A program made the position numbers and the translations under genes. This document shows positions 35,137-43,994 of a stretch of 64,000 nucleotides of DNA, in pieces (position 1 is the first letter of the stretch; each line of letters opens with the position of its first letter). The stretch comes from Salinicola acroporae (GTDB lineage Bacteria; Pseudomonadota; Gammaproteobacteria; Pseudomonadales; Halomonadaceae), in NCBI RefSeq assembly GCF_003206615.1, contig NZ_PZJW01000004.1:481083-545082 (forward strand), written 5' to 3'. The notes beneath the pieces are model-generated. The model saw nothing but the letters and a program-made list of their open reading frames with translations. It did no database searches and had not been told where the DNA came from.

Positions 35137-35907
35137 CTAGGCGGTCTCGGAACCAAAATAGGCTTCGATCACTTCCGGGTTGTTCTGGATCTCGCCGATC
35201 GAGCCTTCCATCATCACCTGGCCCTGGGCCAGCACGATCACTGGATCGCACAGGCGGCCGATCATGTCCATGTCGTGTTCGATGACCAGGAAGGTATAAC
35301 CCAGCTCACGATTGAGCCGTTCGATATTGCCCATCAGGTCACCGAGCAGGGTGCGATTGACCCCGGCGGCGATCTCGTCGAGCAGTACCACCTCGGCGTC
35401 GGTCATCATGGTCCGGCCGAGTTCGAGCAGCTTCTTCTGGCCGCCGGAGAGGTTGCCGGCCAGCTCGTTGCGGACATGCGACAGGCCGACGAAATCGAGC
35501 ACCTCGAGGGCGCGACGGCGGACCTCGGCCTCCTGACGCCGAACCTCCCCGGGTTTCAGCCAGGTGCTGAACAGGTTCTCGCCTTCCTGCCGAGGCGGAA
35601 CCATCATCAGGTTCTCCAGCGAGGTCAGGTGGCTGAACTCGTGGGCGATCTGGAAGGTGCGCAGCAGCCCGCGGTGGAAGCGCTGGTTGGCGGAGAGGTG
35701 GGTGATCGCCTGGCCGTTGAGCAGGACCTCGCCGCTGTCGGGCGCGAGGCTGCCGGCGATGATGTTGAACAGCGTCGATTTACCGGCGCCGTTGGGACCG
35801 ATCATGCCGGTGATGGAGCCCTTGGCGACCTGGATGGAGCAGCCGTCGATGACCGTGAGGCCGCCGAACGACTTGCGGATGTTGCGGACATCGATGATCG
35901 GCGTCAT
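35137..35907 (-). CDS. livG: Branched-chain amino acid type ABC ATPase (LivG)
   Basis: This 256-residue ATPase is the first gene of the importer operon. It has Walker A GPNGAGKSTLFN, the LivG-type long insertion before the signature LSGGQKKLLELGRTMM, and Walker B EVVLLDEIAAGVN. The start at 35907 (MTPIIDVRNIRKSFGG) follows GGGGGAG at good spacing, preferred to an ATG six codons upstream. No regulator is adjacent. Confidence 0.92.
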   Translation of the reverse strand: MTPIIDVRNIRKSFGGLTVIDGCSIQVAKGSITGMIGPNGAGKSTLFNIIAGSLAPDSGEVLLNGQAITHLSANQRFHRGLLRTFQIAHEFSHLTSLENLMMVPPRQEGENLFSTWLKPGEVRRQEAEVRRRALEVLDFVGLSHVRNELAGNLSGGQKKLLELGRTMMTDAEVVLLDEIAAGVNRTLLGDLMGNIERLNRELGYTFLVIEHDMDMIGRLCDPVIVLAQGQVMMEGSIGEIQNNPEVIEAYFGSETA

Positions 35908-36113
35908 CGCGTCTCCCCCGAGCATTTATTGATATTGTCCTGGCGCGCCGTTGGGGGGCGCCTGTCTCTGTCTACCGCGATCTCGACCTCGTTGCGCCCG
36001 CTCGCGGCGTGCGTGAAGAGGCGGAATGCCGGTGTCTTGTAGCCTTGATGTTGCCGATTGTACAGCCGTCGGTCGCCATGAGTAGTCTTTCTTAATCAAC
36101 GCTACGCTGGCCA

Positions 36114-36149
36114 AACGACGACACCCGCCGAAGGGCGGGTGTCGTCGTT
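36114..36149 (-). terminator. Strong hairpin terminator after typA
   Basis: AACGACGACACCCGCC and GGCGGGTGTCGTCGTT pair perfectly over 16 bp around GAAG, 43 bp downstream of the typA stop. The T content after the stem is low, but stem stability is high. Confidence 0.8.
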
Positions 36150-36191
36150 ATTGCCACTGCGATCTGACGGCAGTGGAGGCTCGCGGGGCGA

Positions 36192-38045
36192 TCAGCCTTT
36201 CTTGCCGGCCCGCTTGCGCTCGTTTTCGGTCAGGTGCTTCTTGCGCAGACGAATGAAGCTCGGGGTGATCTCGACCAGTTCGTCGTCGTCGAGGAACTCG
36301 ATCGCCTGCTCCAGGGTGAAGCGAATCGGCGGCGTCAGCACGATGTTCTCGTCGTTGCCGGAGGCGCGCATGTTGTCGAGCTTCTTGCCCTTGGTCGGGT
36401 TGACCACCATGTCGTTGGCGCGGTTGTTGATGCCGATCAGCATGCCTTCGTAGACCTCGGTGCCGTGGTCGACGATCAGCTTGCCGCGCTCCTGCAGGGT
36501 GTAGAGCGCATAGGCCAGCGCCTTGCCCGGCACCATCGACACTAGCACGCCGTTACGACGTTCGATCGCGGCGTCCGGCTTGAGCGGGCCGTAGTGATCG
36601 AAGCGGCTGGTCAGGATGCCGGTACCGGAAGTCAGCGTCAGGAACTGGCCACGGAAGCCGATCAGGCCACGTGCCGGGATGATGAAGTCCAGGCGCACCC
36701 GGCCCTTGCCGTCCGGGTTCATGTTGGAGAGCTCGCCCTTGCGGTAGCCGAGCTCTTCCATCACCGCGCCCTGGTGCTGCTCTTCGCAGTCGATGATGAC
36801 TTCTTCGTAGGGCTCCTGCTTGACGCCGTCGATCTCGCGGATGATGACCTCGGGGCGGCCGACGGCCAGTTCGAAGCCTTCGCGACGCATGGTCTCGATC
36901 AGCACCGACAGGTGCAGTTCGCCACGTCCGGAGACCTTGAACTTCTCGGAGGACTCGCCCTGCTCGACGCGCAGCGCGACGTTGTGGATCAGTTCCTGCT
37001 CGAGGCGATCCTTGATGTTGCGGCTGGTGACGTACTTGCCATCCTTGCCGGCGAACGGCGAATCGTTGACCTGGAAGGTCATCGAGACGGTCGGCTCGTC
37101 GACGGAGAGCGGCGGCAGCGCTTCGACATTGTTGACGTCGCACAGCGTGTCGGAGATCGCCAGGTTGTCGATACCGGTGATGCAGACGATGTCGCCGGCG
37201 GTGGCTTCGTTGGTCTGGACGCGCTCCAGGCCCATGTGGGTCATGACCTGGCCGATCTTGCCCTTGCGAACGGCGCCTTCCTTGGTGATGACGCTGATCT
37301 GCTGGCTCGGCTTGACGCTGCCGCGCTTGATGCGGCCCAGGCCGATGACGCCGACGTAGCTGTTGTAGTCCAGCGCCGAAATCTGCATCTGGAACGGGCC
37401 GTCGAGCTCGACCTTGGGCGGCTCGACGATGTCGACGATGCTCTTGAACATCGGCGTCATGTCTTCGGCCATGGCGTCCGGCTCCATGCCGGCGATGCCG
37501 TTGAGCGCGGAGCAGTAGATGATCGGGAAGTCGAGCTGCTCGTCGGTGGCGCCGAGGTTGTCGAACAGATCGAAGATCTGGTCGATGACCCAGTCCGGGC
37601 GCGCGCCGGGGCGGTCGATCTTGTTGACCACGACGATCGGCTTGAGACCCTGGGCGAATGCCTTCTGGGTCACGAAGCGGGTCTGCGGCATCGGGCCGTC
37701 GACGGCGTCGACCAGCAGCAGTACGGAGTCGACCATGGACATGACGCGTTCGACTTCACCACCGAAGTCGGCGTGTCCCGGGGTGTCGACGATATTGATG
37801 TGGTAGTCGCGGCCGTTGCCGTCGTTCCAGCGGATCGCGGTGTTCTTGGCCAAGATGGTGATGCCGCGTTCCTTCTCCTGGTCGTTGGAGTCCATGATCC
37901 GCTCCTGGCCTTCGGCCTTGCGGTCCAGGGTGCCGGATTGGCTCAGGAGCTTGTCGACCAGTGTCGTCTTGCCATGGTCGACGTGGGCGATAATGGCAAT
38001 GTTCCTAATGCTCTCGATACGAGCGTTAGAGGCGTTGTCACTCAT
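36192..38045 (-). CDS. typA: Ribosome-associated GTPase TypA/BipA
   Basis: This 617-residue translational GTPase of the EF-G/LepA group binds ribosomes and aids 50S assembly and stress adaptation. G-domain motifs are [15 protein letters not shown] near residue 20, [15 protein letters not shown] (G3) and [14 protein letters not shown] (G4). The BipA-specific C-terminal region is seen in [21 protein letters not shown] and ends in basic residues. It is a single gene with its own terminator. Confidence 0.97.
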   Translation of the reverse strand: MSDNASNARIESIRNIAIIAHVDHGKTTLVDKLLSQSGTLDRKAEGQERIMDSNDQEKERGITILAKNTAIRWNDGNGRDYHINIVDTPGHADFGGEVERVMSMVDSVLLLVDAVDGPMPQTRFVTQKAFAQGLKPIVVVNKIDRPGARPDWVIDQIFDLFDNLGATDEQLDFPIIYCSALNGIAGMEPDAMAEDMTPMFKSIVDIVEPPKVELDGPFQMQISALDYNSYVGVIGLGRIKRGSVKPSQQISVITKEGAVRKGKIGQVMTHMGLERVQTNEATAGDIVCITGIDNLAISDTLCDVNNVEALPPLSVDEPTVSMTFQVNDSPFAGKDGKYVTSRNIKDRLEQELIHNVALRVEQGESSEKFKVSGRGELHLSVLIETMRREGFELAVGRPEVIIREIDGVKQEPYEEVIIDCEEQHQGAVMEELGYRKGELSNMNPDGKGRVRLDFIIPARGLIGFRGQFLTLTSGTGILTSRFDHYGPLKPDAAIERRNGVLVSMVPGKALAYALYTLQERGKLIVDHGTEVYEGMLIGINNRANDMVVNPTKGKKLDNMRASGNDENIVLTPPIRFTLEQAIEFLDDDELVEITPSFIRLRKKHLTENERKRAGKKG

Positions 38046-38498
38046 GGGGCGGTTTCCATCGTAAAATGTGTGCGCCCATGTCTAGGGGCTGTTGACGTTT
38101 CAGCGCGAACCGCGGTGCTGCGCCGCATGGCGCCATTTGCCGCGTAACCCGAAGGGCCGGGCCAGTGTTTGCGTGGTGCTGCGTTATTCGTCATTCATTT
38201 GGAATGACCAAACTACGCTCTTTACGCTTTGCCCCGCACAATCACTGGCTCCGGCGCGGCCGTGCATGAAACGCCGACAGCCCCTAAGTCGATGATCCGC
38301 GCTCTAGCGCTGGATCGACGAGTCCCCTGGGCACTGAGTAGGAGGGTCGGGCGCGCATTGTACAGGCAAGCGCGCGACACTGGCTACTTTAGTCTATCGG
38401 TGCCATTCGCGGGCTTTTTCGACGACGATCCCGTCGCCGCCCGTGCGCCTCGACGACTTCGAAAGCGGCGTGCCAATCCATTGAAAAGCGAGGGTTTC
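38046..38498. other. 453-bp divergent intergenic region between typA and the nucleotidyltransferase gene
   Basis: This gap should hold the promoters of both divergent genes. I see no RNA gene and no convincing small ORF. An open plus-strand frame extends from 38229 into the nucleotidyltransferase but has no ribosome site before 38499, and its composition (many Arg, Ala) looks noncoding. Confidence 0.5.
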
Positions 38499-39068
38499 AT
38501 GTCGTCGGAGGAAGGAGAGCGGGAGCGCGCGGCACGAATCATCGGATGGGTCCGTGCCGACGCCTGGCGCCTGGATGTGCTGCGCCAGGCGCGCGCGTTG
38601 CGTCTCCCCGACTGGTGGCTGGCCGCCGGCTTCGTGCGCAACCTGGTCTGGGATCGCCTGCATGGCTATTCGCCATCGACGCCGCTGAACGATATCGATC
38701 TCGTCTACTTCGATGCCGCCCACGTCGACACGTCTGTCGACCGGGCCCTCGAGGCCGAACTCCGGCGGGTTGCCTCGCGACCCTGGTCGGTCAAGAACCA
38801 GGCGCGGATGCACGAGCGCCATGGGCATCGCCCCTACACCTCTATAGAGGAAGCGTTGAGCGTGTGGGTCGAGTGTGAAACGGCGGTGGCGGTGACCCTC
38901 GATGAGGATGACGGCATTCGCCTGGCGGCTCCCCTTGGCACGGCCTCGCTGCTGTCGGGTCAGGTGACGCACAACCCGCGGCATGGCGATCGCGAAGTGT
39001 TTCGACGCCGTGTCGTTGCCAAGGGGTGGCAGCGCCGCTGGCCGGGACTCGATATTCAGGGGTTGTGA
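38499..39068 (+). CDS. Nucleotidyltransferase family protein (DUF925 type)
   Basis: This 189-residue protein is related to the uncharacterised nucleotidyltransferase-like DUF925 family. Marks are LPDWWLAAGFVRNLVWD, then LNDIDLVYFD with the acidic residues expected for metal binding, followed by KNQARMHERHGHRPY and a C-terminal RRRVVAKGWQRRWPGL. The ATG at 38499 follows GCGAGGG and gives the normal family length; an upstream frame to 38229 is rejected. The substrate is unknown. It is convergent with the NodB-like gene, 6 bp apart. Confidence 0.85.
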   Translation: MSSEEGERERAARIIGWVRADAWRLDVLRQARALRLPDWWLAAGFVRNLVWDRLHGYSPSTPLNDIDLVYFDAAHVDTSVDRALEAELRRVASRPWSVKNQARMHERHGHRPYTSIEEALSVWVECETAVAVTLDEDDGIRLAAPLGTASLLSGQVTHNPRHGDREVFRRRVVAKGWQRRWPGLDIQGL

Positions 39069-39074
39069 GAGGTG

Positions 39075-40064
39075 CTACGAGGGCAGATTGCCCAGCAGCC
39101 AGTCGAACAGTCTCCCCTGGCTGTTGGCGACCGGCTGCGTAATGACGAAGCGCGGCAATAGCACCGTGTCGATCGGTGGCTCGAGCCAGCCCGTGCGGTG
39201 CGTCAGCACTCGTTCGATGCCGGCGCTGGCCGCCAACCGCGCCAGCCCCTCGCCTGTCTCTGCCGAGGTGCTGGTGGCGATGCGAAGCGGATGGCGGCAC
39301 AGAACCGCCAACTGGTGCTGGCTCTCGCGGAGCTGCACGAGGGCGGCAGCGTCTCGGGTCGTGGCGTGAGCGGGGATCAGGCTGCCGAAGCGGAACAGGC
39401 CGCCCTGTTCCAGACGGCGGATACTGAAGGCGTCCAGGGTTTCGTCGGCGAACGCTGGATCGCTATCCAGCGCCGAGGCGACGGCATGCAAGGTGGTGGC
39501 GTCCTGGGAGTGATCGAGCTCGGCGACATAGTTCCTGATCGCCTGGCTGTAGCGCTCGTCCCGCTGCGTACCGGCGGCGGGCGGCGCCGGCAGGCCTGCC
39601 TCGGCGAGCAGGCGCTTTGCGTTTTCGGCCGTTTCCTGGCCCCAGAGGGCTTCGCCGATGGCTTCTTGCCATGAGCTCCAGGCCCTTTTGGTGACCGGAC
39701 CGGGAAGAAACACATTGGCCGGCAACGTCAGGCGCTCCAGGGTCGGCGACACCTGTTTCAGCGTATCGCGCCAGCCACCGTCGAAGGTAAGGGCGATGCG
39801 CGGCAGCTGGTCGTGATGCAACTGCAGCACGCTCTCCAGGCTGACGATCTGCGCACTCTCGCTGAGGCTCTCCAGCAGATGACGAAAGCTATCCGGCCCC
39901 AGGCACCAGTCGGCTCTGTGAGGCAAGCGTGCCTCGGCTTCATCGTCCAGCACGCGATTCAGCGCGAGAATGGCGCTCCGCCCCCACAACGGCTCACTCA
40001 GGCTGAGACGCCAGTGACCGCGTAGACGCTGTACCACATCCTGTGTGCGATCCAGCCTAGACAT
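39075..40064 (-). CDS. Polysaccharide deacetylase (NodB)-like protein with altered first motif
   Basis: This 329-residue cytoplasmic-looking protein carries a NodB-type motif 1 as IALTFDGGWRDTLKQ, in which the usual second aspartate of TFDDG is replaced by glycine. The other metal-binding motif (HxxxH) is not obvious, so the catalytic status is doubtful. The remaining sequence, including PANVFLPG and a long helical C-terminal part, resembles divergent deacetylase-family proteins. Start choice between 40064 (GGA 8 nt upstream) and 40076 is uncertain. It is convergent with the nucleotidyltransferase gene and divergent from glnA. Confidence 0.65.
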   Translation of the reverse strand: MSRLDRTQDVVQRLRGHWRLSLSEPLWGRSAILALNRVLDDEAEARLPHRADWCLGPDSFRHLLESLSESAQIVSLESVLQLHHDQLPRIALTFDGGWRDTLKQVSPTLERLTLPANVFLPGPVTKRAWSSWQEAIGEALWGQETAENAKRLLAEAGLPAPPAAGTQRDERYSQAIRNYVAELDHSQDATTLHAVASALDSDPAFADETLDAFSIRRLEQGGLFRFGSLIPAHATTRDAAALVQLRESQHQLAVLCRHPLRIATSTSAETGEGLARLAASAGIERVLTHRTGWLEPPIDTVLLPRFVITQPVANSQGRLFDWLLGNLPS

Positions 40065-40202
40065 GGGCCATTCCATTACTCGAGTCGTCGATCGCCATCA
40101 ACGGATGGCTTCTCTCTACAGTATCCGTTGCCTATCGATTTTCGGCAAAGGTTGCGAAGCGGATTCGTGAGCTTTCTTTTTTGGTGCAACGAGGCGTTGC
40201 TG

Positions 40203-40218
40203 TGCTCCAAATTGGTGC
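40203..40218. promoter_or_regulatory. NtrC-like binding site upstream of glnA
   Basis: TGCTCCAAATTGGTGC matches the NtrC dyad TGCACCANNNTGGTGC with few changes. A further GGTGC half-site lies at 40183-40187. It sits about 160 bp upstream of a sigma-54 promoter, a normal enhancer distance. Confidence 0.7.
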
Positions 40219-40347
40219 TTCTAAGGAGTTTGAGTCACTCACTTGGAAAGGAACCGGCGGAGATGACGCCCGTGGGCATCGGGAAGATTTTCGATAAAGC
40301 AATTTTAATCAATTACTTATTATTGAGCGTCCGGCCCTTGCCTCATT

Positions 40348-40365
40348 TTGGCACATTCTCTGCAT
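40348..40365 (+). promoter_or_regulatory. Sigma-54 promoter of glnA
   Basis: TTGGCACATTCTCTGCAT has GG and GC at the exact -24/-12 spacing and matches the sigma-54 consensus TGGCAC-N5-TTGC with one change. Transcription would start near 40374, with a leader of about 116 nt. The remainder of the 413-bp gap 40077-40489 holds the NtrC site and no ORF. Confidence 0.85.
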
Positions 40366-40489
40366 AGTTATGTAAAAACGGTGTGCGCGTGGGCAAGAGC
40401 GCCGACTTCGTGCTACAAAACACGCACGCCACAAAACGGTGTTGGATATTCGCCAACGAATCGAGCCATGGCTCACAGTGGAGGACAAC

Positions 40490-41896
40490 ATGTCTGAGAA
40501 AACCCTCGCCCTTATCGAAGAACACGACGTCAAGTGGGTGGATCTGCGCTTTACCGACACCAAGGGCAAGGAGCAGCACGTCACGATTCCTGCCAGCGCC
40601 GTCGATGCGGAATTCTTCGAGGACGGTCAGATGTTCGACGGCTCTTCCATCGAAGGCTGGAAGGGCATCAATGAGTCCGACATGATTCTGCGCCCGGAAG
40701 ATGGCACCGCCTTCCTCGATCCGTTCACCGAAGACTCCACGCTGATCCTGCGCTGCGACATCATCGAGCCGGCAACGATGCAGGGCTACGAGCGCGATCC
40801 GCGCTCCATCGCCAAGCGTGCCGAGGCCTATCTGGCCAGCACCGGCCTTGGCGACACCGCCTTCTTCGGCCCGGAGCCCGAATTCTTCATCTTCGACGAG
40901 GTGCACTGGAAGTCCGATATCGAAGGCTCCATGTACAAGATCTCCTCCGAAGAGGGTGCCTGGTCCACCGACCGTCAGGTCGAGGGTGGTAACCTGGCGC
41001 ACCGTCCGCGGGTCAAGGGCGGCTACTTCCCGGTGCCGCCGGTCGACAGCTTCCACGACATCCGCAGCGCGATGTGTAACACGCTGCAGGCCGTTGGCCA
41101 GGCAGTCGAGGTGCATCACCACGAAGTGGCGAATGCCGGTCAGAACGAGATCGGGGTCAAGTTCAACACGCTGGTGAAGAAAGCCGACGAAGTGCAGCAG
41201 CTCAAGTATGTGGTGCACAACGTGGCTCATGCCTACGGCAAGACGGCCACTTTCATGCCCAAGCCGCTGGTGGGCGACAACGGTTCCGGCATGCACGTCC
41301 ACCAGTCGTTCTGGAAGGATGGCTCCAACCAGTTCGCGGGTGACGAATACGCCGGCCTGTCCGAAATGGCGCTGTATTACATTGGCGGCATCATCAAGCA
41401 CGCACGTGCCCTGAACGCCTTCACCAACGCGTCGACCAACTCCTACAAGCGCCTGGTGCCGGGCTTCGAAGCGCCGGTCATGCTGGCCTACAGTGCGCGC
41501 AACCGCTCCGCGTCGATTCGGATTCCGTACACTGCCAGCCCGAAAGGCAAGCGCGTCGAGTGCCGGTTCCCCGACCCGACCGCCAACCCGTATCTCGCTT
41601 TCGCCGCCATGCTGATGGCCGGTATCGACGGCATCAAGAACAAGATCCATCCTGGCGATGCCATGGACAAGAACTTGTACGACCTGCCGCCGGAAGAGGG
41701 CAAGAAGATCCCGACCGTCGCGACCAGTCTCGATCAGGCACTGGAAGCGCTGAATTCCGATCGTGCCTTCCTGACCGAAGGTGGCGTGTTCACCGACGAG
41801 ATGATCGATGCCTACATCGAGCTGAAGGGTGAAGACGTCGAGCGCCTGCGCCTGGCGACGCACCCGGTCGAGTTCGATCTCTACTACAGCGTCTGA
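40490..41896 (+). CDS. glnA: Glutamine synthetase type I
   Basis: GlnA makes glutamine from glutamate, ammonia and ATP as a cytoplasmic dodecamer. The protein has 468 residues from ATG 40490, which follows GGAGG at 40479-40483. Motifs are [12 protein letters not shown] in the N-terminal domain, the ATP-binding [21 protein letters not shown] stretch in the middle (split here over two lines of helix), and the adenylylation loop [10 protein letters not shown] with Tyr397. The Tyr indicates control by GlnE. Expression is predicted to depend on sigma-54 and NtrC, whose genes lie just downstream. Confidence 0.98.
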   Translation: MSEKTLALIEEHDVKWVDLRFTDTKGKEQHVTIPASAVDAEFFEDGQMFDGSSIEGWKGINESDMILRPEDGTAFLDPFTEDSTLILRCDIIEPATMQGYERDPRSIAKRAEAYLASTGLGDTAFFGPEPEFFIFDEVHWKSDIEGSMYKISSEEGAWSTDRQVEGGNLAHRPRVKGGYFPVPPVDSFHDIRSAMCNTLQAVGQAVEVHHHEVANAGQNEIGVKFNTLVKKADEVQQLKYVVHNVAHAYGKTATFMPKPLVGDNGSGMHVHQSFWKDGSNQFAGDEYAGLSEMALYYIGGIIKHARALNAFTNASTNSYKRLVPGFEAPVMLAYSARNRSASIRIPYTASPKGKRVECRFPDPTANPYLAFAAMLMAGIDGIKNKIHPGDAMDKNLYDLPPEEGKKIPTVATSLDQALEALNSDRAFLTEGGVFTDEMIDAYIELKGEDVERLRLATHPVEFDLYYSV

Positions 41897-41934
41897 AGCT
41901 CGAGCCCAGCAGGCCCGGTGCCTTGCAGAAAGAG

Positions 41935-41958
41935 AGCCCCACTTCGGTGGGGCTTTTT
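41935..41958 (+). terminator. Intrinsic terminator of glnA
   Basis: AGCCCCAC and GTGGGGCT pair around a TTCG tetraloop and run into TTTTT. Confidence 0.95.
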
Positions 41959-42091
41959 CGTGGGGCCGTCTTCCGGAATGCTGCCCATGGCAGGCCTGGG
42001 TAAAGCGGGGCGCGTGGCAGGAGATCCCGGACAAGTGAAGGATCGAAGCCGCCGGCCGATAACAGGGTGATCGACAGGGGAGCGCCAACTG

Positions 42092-42679
42092 ATGCGCACG
42101 AGGATGCTGGTATCGGTGATATCGATTTGCCTGGTGGCCGGGGCCGCTTCGTCCGCGATGGCGGCATCGGTCTACCGGCATGTCGACGCTGCGGGTAACG
42201 TGGTCTACAGCGACGAACCGGGGGCGGGCACGCGCGTCGATCTCAAGCCGATCACGGTGGTCGATCCCACCGAGGTCGAGCCAAGTGCGGACTCTCGCCA
42301 ATCGGTCACGCCCGAGGCTCCGGCGGTGGAGTACGAGCGCTTCGTGATCACCCGTCCGCAGAACCAACAGACGCTGCCGACCGGACAAGCGGGAGACGTC
42401 CAGGTCAGGTTGGCGATCGAGCCCGCGTTGCAGCGGGGCGACCGTGTCCAACTGAGGGTGGACGGCAAGGTGAGCCAGTCGCCGATGCACACCAGCGTCT
42501 TCGTGCTGACTCAGTTGCCGCGAGGCGAGCATCAGCTTCAGGCCGATCTGGTCGATGCCCAGGGGCAGGTGAGGCTTTCGACGCCACCAGTGACGCTCTA
42601 CGTACAGCGTGCCAGCATCAACCTGCCGGCCAATCCCAACAATCCCGATCGTGGAAACAGTCCCAATCGTGGAAAGTAG
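42092..42679 (+). CDS. DUF4124 domain exported protein
   Basis: This 195-residue protein has a signal peptide ending SSAMA and the DUF4124 segment ASVYRHVDAAGNVVYSDEP immediately after it, the pattern of many gammaproteobacterial periplasmic proteins next to nitrogen-regulation genes. The second half looks like an immunoglobulin-like beta domain (VQVRLAIEPALQRGDRVQLRVDGKV). It lies between glnA and glnL, a conserved position in related gammaproteobacteria. The function is unknown. Confidence 0.85.
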   Translation: MRTRMLVSVISICLVAGAASSAMAASVYRHVDAAGNVVYSDEPGAGTRVDLKPITVVDPTEVEPSADSRQSVTPEAPAVEYERFVITRPQNQQTLPTGQAGDVQVRLAIEPALQRGDRVQLRVDGKVSQSPMHTSVFVLTQLPRGEHQLQADLVDAQGQVRLSTPPVTLYVQRASINLPANPNNPDRGNSPNRGK

Positions 42680-42732
42680 TGTCGTCTACATCGACGCCAT
42701 GCCTCCAATCGGTTGCCACAGTCTGCAGCGTT

Positions 42733-42748
42733 TGCACTATTTTGGTGA
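42733..42748. promoter_or_regulatory. NtrC-like binding site upstream of glnL
   Basis: TGCACTATTTTGGTGA is very close to the NtrC consensus dyad TGCACCANNNTGGTGC. Its centre is about 88 bp before the predicted sigma-54 start site of glnL, so the regulator would control its own operon. Confidence 0.75.
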
Positions 42749-42801
42749 ATGAAATCCCGATTTTTATCCGGACCTCCCCGTCGATGGGCGAAATCGGGGA
42801 G

Positions 42802-42817
42802 TGGCGCGGTTTTTGCA
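42802..42817 (+). promoter_or_regulatory. Sigma-54-like promoter of glnLG
   Basis: TGGCGCGGTTTTTGCA carries GG and GC at the correct 10-base separation and TTGCA at -12; only the TGGCAC A is changed to G. Transcription would begin near 42828, just ahead of glnL. Confidence 0.7.
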
Positions 42818-42845
42818 CTGTATAAGCACGTACCGGATCACCACG

Positions 42846-43901
42846 ATGGAACAACGCATGTATCAACGTTTGCTGGAGCATCTGACGACCGCCGTCCTGT
42901 TACTCGACGAGCGGCTTCACGTGCGCTGGCTCAACCCTGCGGCCGAAGCACTGTTGGCGGCGAGCCGGCCCCGGGTGGTCGGTCAGTGGCTGGAGTGCCT
43001 CAATGGCGAGGATGGCAGTGTCCGCCAGGTTCTGCACAAGGCAATGCAGGAATTCCATCCCTATACGCAACGCGAAGCGGCACTGGTGCTGGCCGCGGGG
43101 GACGTGATCACGGTGGATTTCACCGCTACGCCGATCACCAGTCGCGAACTGCTGCTGGAGATCGAGCCGCGGGATCGATTGCTGCGCATCTCGCGGGAGG
43201 AGGCCCTGATCGCGCGACAGGAGACGGTCAAGGTGCTGATGCGGGGGCTCGCCCACGAGGTCAAGAATCCACTGGGCGGCATTCGTGGCGCGGCCCAATT
43301 GCTGGAACGTGATCTTCCCGACCCGCAGCTCACCGAGTTCACCCGGATCATCGTCGAGGAGGCGGATCGCCTGCGGGACCTGGTCGACCGCATGCTCGGC
43401 CCCAACACGCTGGTGCGTCATGAGCCGCTCAACGTGCACAAGGTGCTGGAGCGCGTTCGGGCACTGCTCGAGGTGGAACATCACCAGTTGCGCTTCGAGC
43501 GCGACTACGATCCGAGCGTGCCGGATCTGGTCGGCGACGAGGCGCAGCTGATCCAGGCGGTTCTCAACATCGCGCGCAACGCCGTTCAGGCGATGGAGGA
43601 GTTCGGTACGCCCAAGCCTCGCCTGCTGCTGCGGACTCGCGTCCGCCGTCAGTTCACCCTCGGCGTAGAGCGCCACCGGCTGGTCTGCGAGGTCGCGGTG
43701 AGCGACAACGGCCCCGGTATTCCCGAGCATATCCGCGAAACGCTGTTCTTCCCCATGGTCTCCGGGCGTGCCGAGGGCAGCGGCCTGGGATTGTCCATCG
43801 CGCAGTCGATCCTGCATCAGCATCAAGGCCTGATCGAGTGCGACTCCCATCCGGGGGCCACCGAATTCCGGTTATTGATCCCCTTCGAGGCGCCACAGTG
43901 A
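42846..43901 (+). CDS. glnL: Nitrogen regulation sensor histidine kinase NtrB
   Basis: This soluble kinase/phosphatase controls NtrC in response to PII and nitrogen status. It has 351 residues from ATG 42846, with an alternative ATG at 42858. A PAS domain (LLLDERLHVRWLNPAAEALL) is followed by the phosphorylated His137 in LAHEVKNPLGGIRGA and the ATPase boxes NIARNAVQAM, VSDNGPGIP and GSGLGLSIAQ. No membrane segment is present, as usual for NtrB. An upstream reading from 42801 overlaps the promoter and is rejected. glnG follows after 93 bp. Confidence 0.95.
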   Translation: MEQRMYQRLLEHLTTAVLLLDERLHVRWLNPAAEALLAASRPRVVGQWLECLNGEDGSVRQVLHKAMQEFHPYTQREAALVLAAGDVITVDFTATPITSRELLLEIEPRDRLLRISREEALIARQETVKVLMRGLAHEVKNPLGGIRGAAQLLERDLPDPQLTEFTRIIVEEADRLRDLVDRMLGPNTLVRHEPLNVHKVLERVRALLEVEHHQLRFERDYDPSVPDLVGDEAQLIQAVLNIARNAVQAMEEFGTPKPRLLLRTRVRRQFTLGVERHRLVCEVAVSDNGPGIPEHIRETLFFPMVSGRAEGSGLGLSIAQSILHQHQGLIECDSHPGATEFRLLIPFEAPQ

Positions 43902-43994
43902 GTATGTCGGCTCGCTATATCGTTGCCGAGTCAGGCGAGTGGCCCACATCGACGTCGCCAAGCACGCGATTCACCGTTCTGCTGGAGAACTGCC

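Noticed and set aside
36594-38147. 517-residue plus-strand ORF opposite typA
   Set aside because: Shadow frame of typA; composition is aspartate/valine-rich antisense of a GC-rich gene.
38229-38498. N-terminal extension of the nucleotidyltransferase
   Set aside because: No ribosome site and noncoding composition; ATG 38499 has a better signal and gives the family length.
40343-42532. 729-residue minus-strand ORF opposite glnA
   Set aside because: Antisense of the well-supported glnA and DUF4124 genes, with no ribosome site or recognisable domain.
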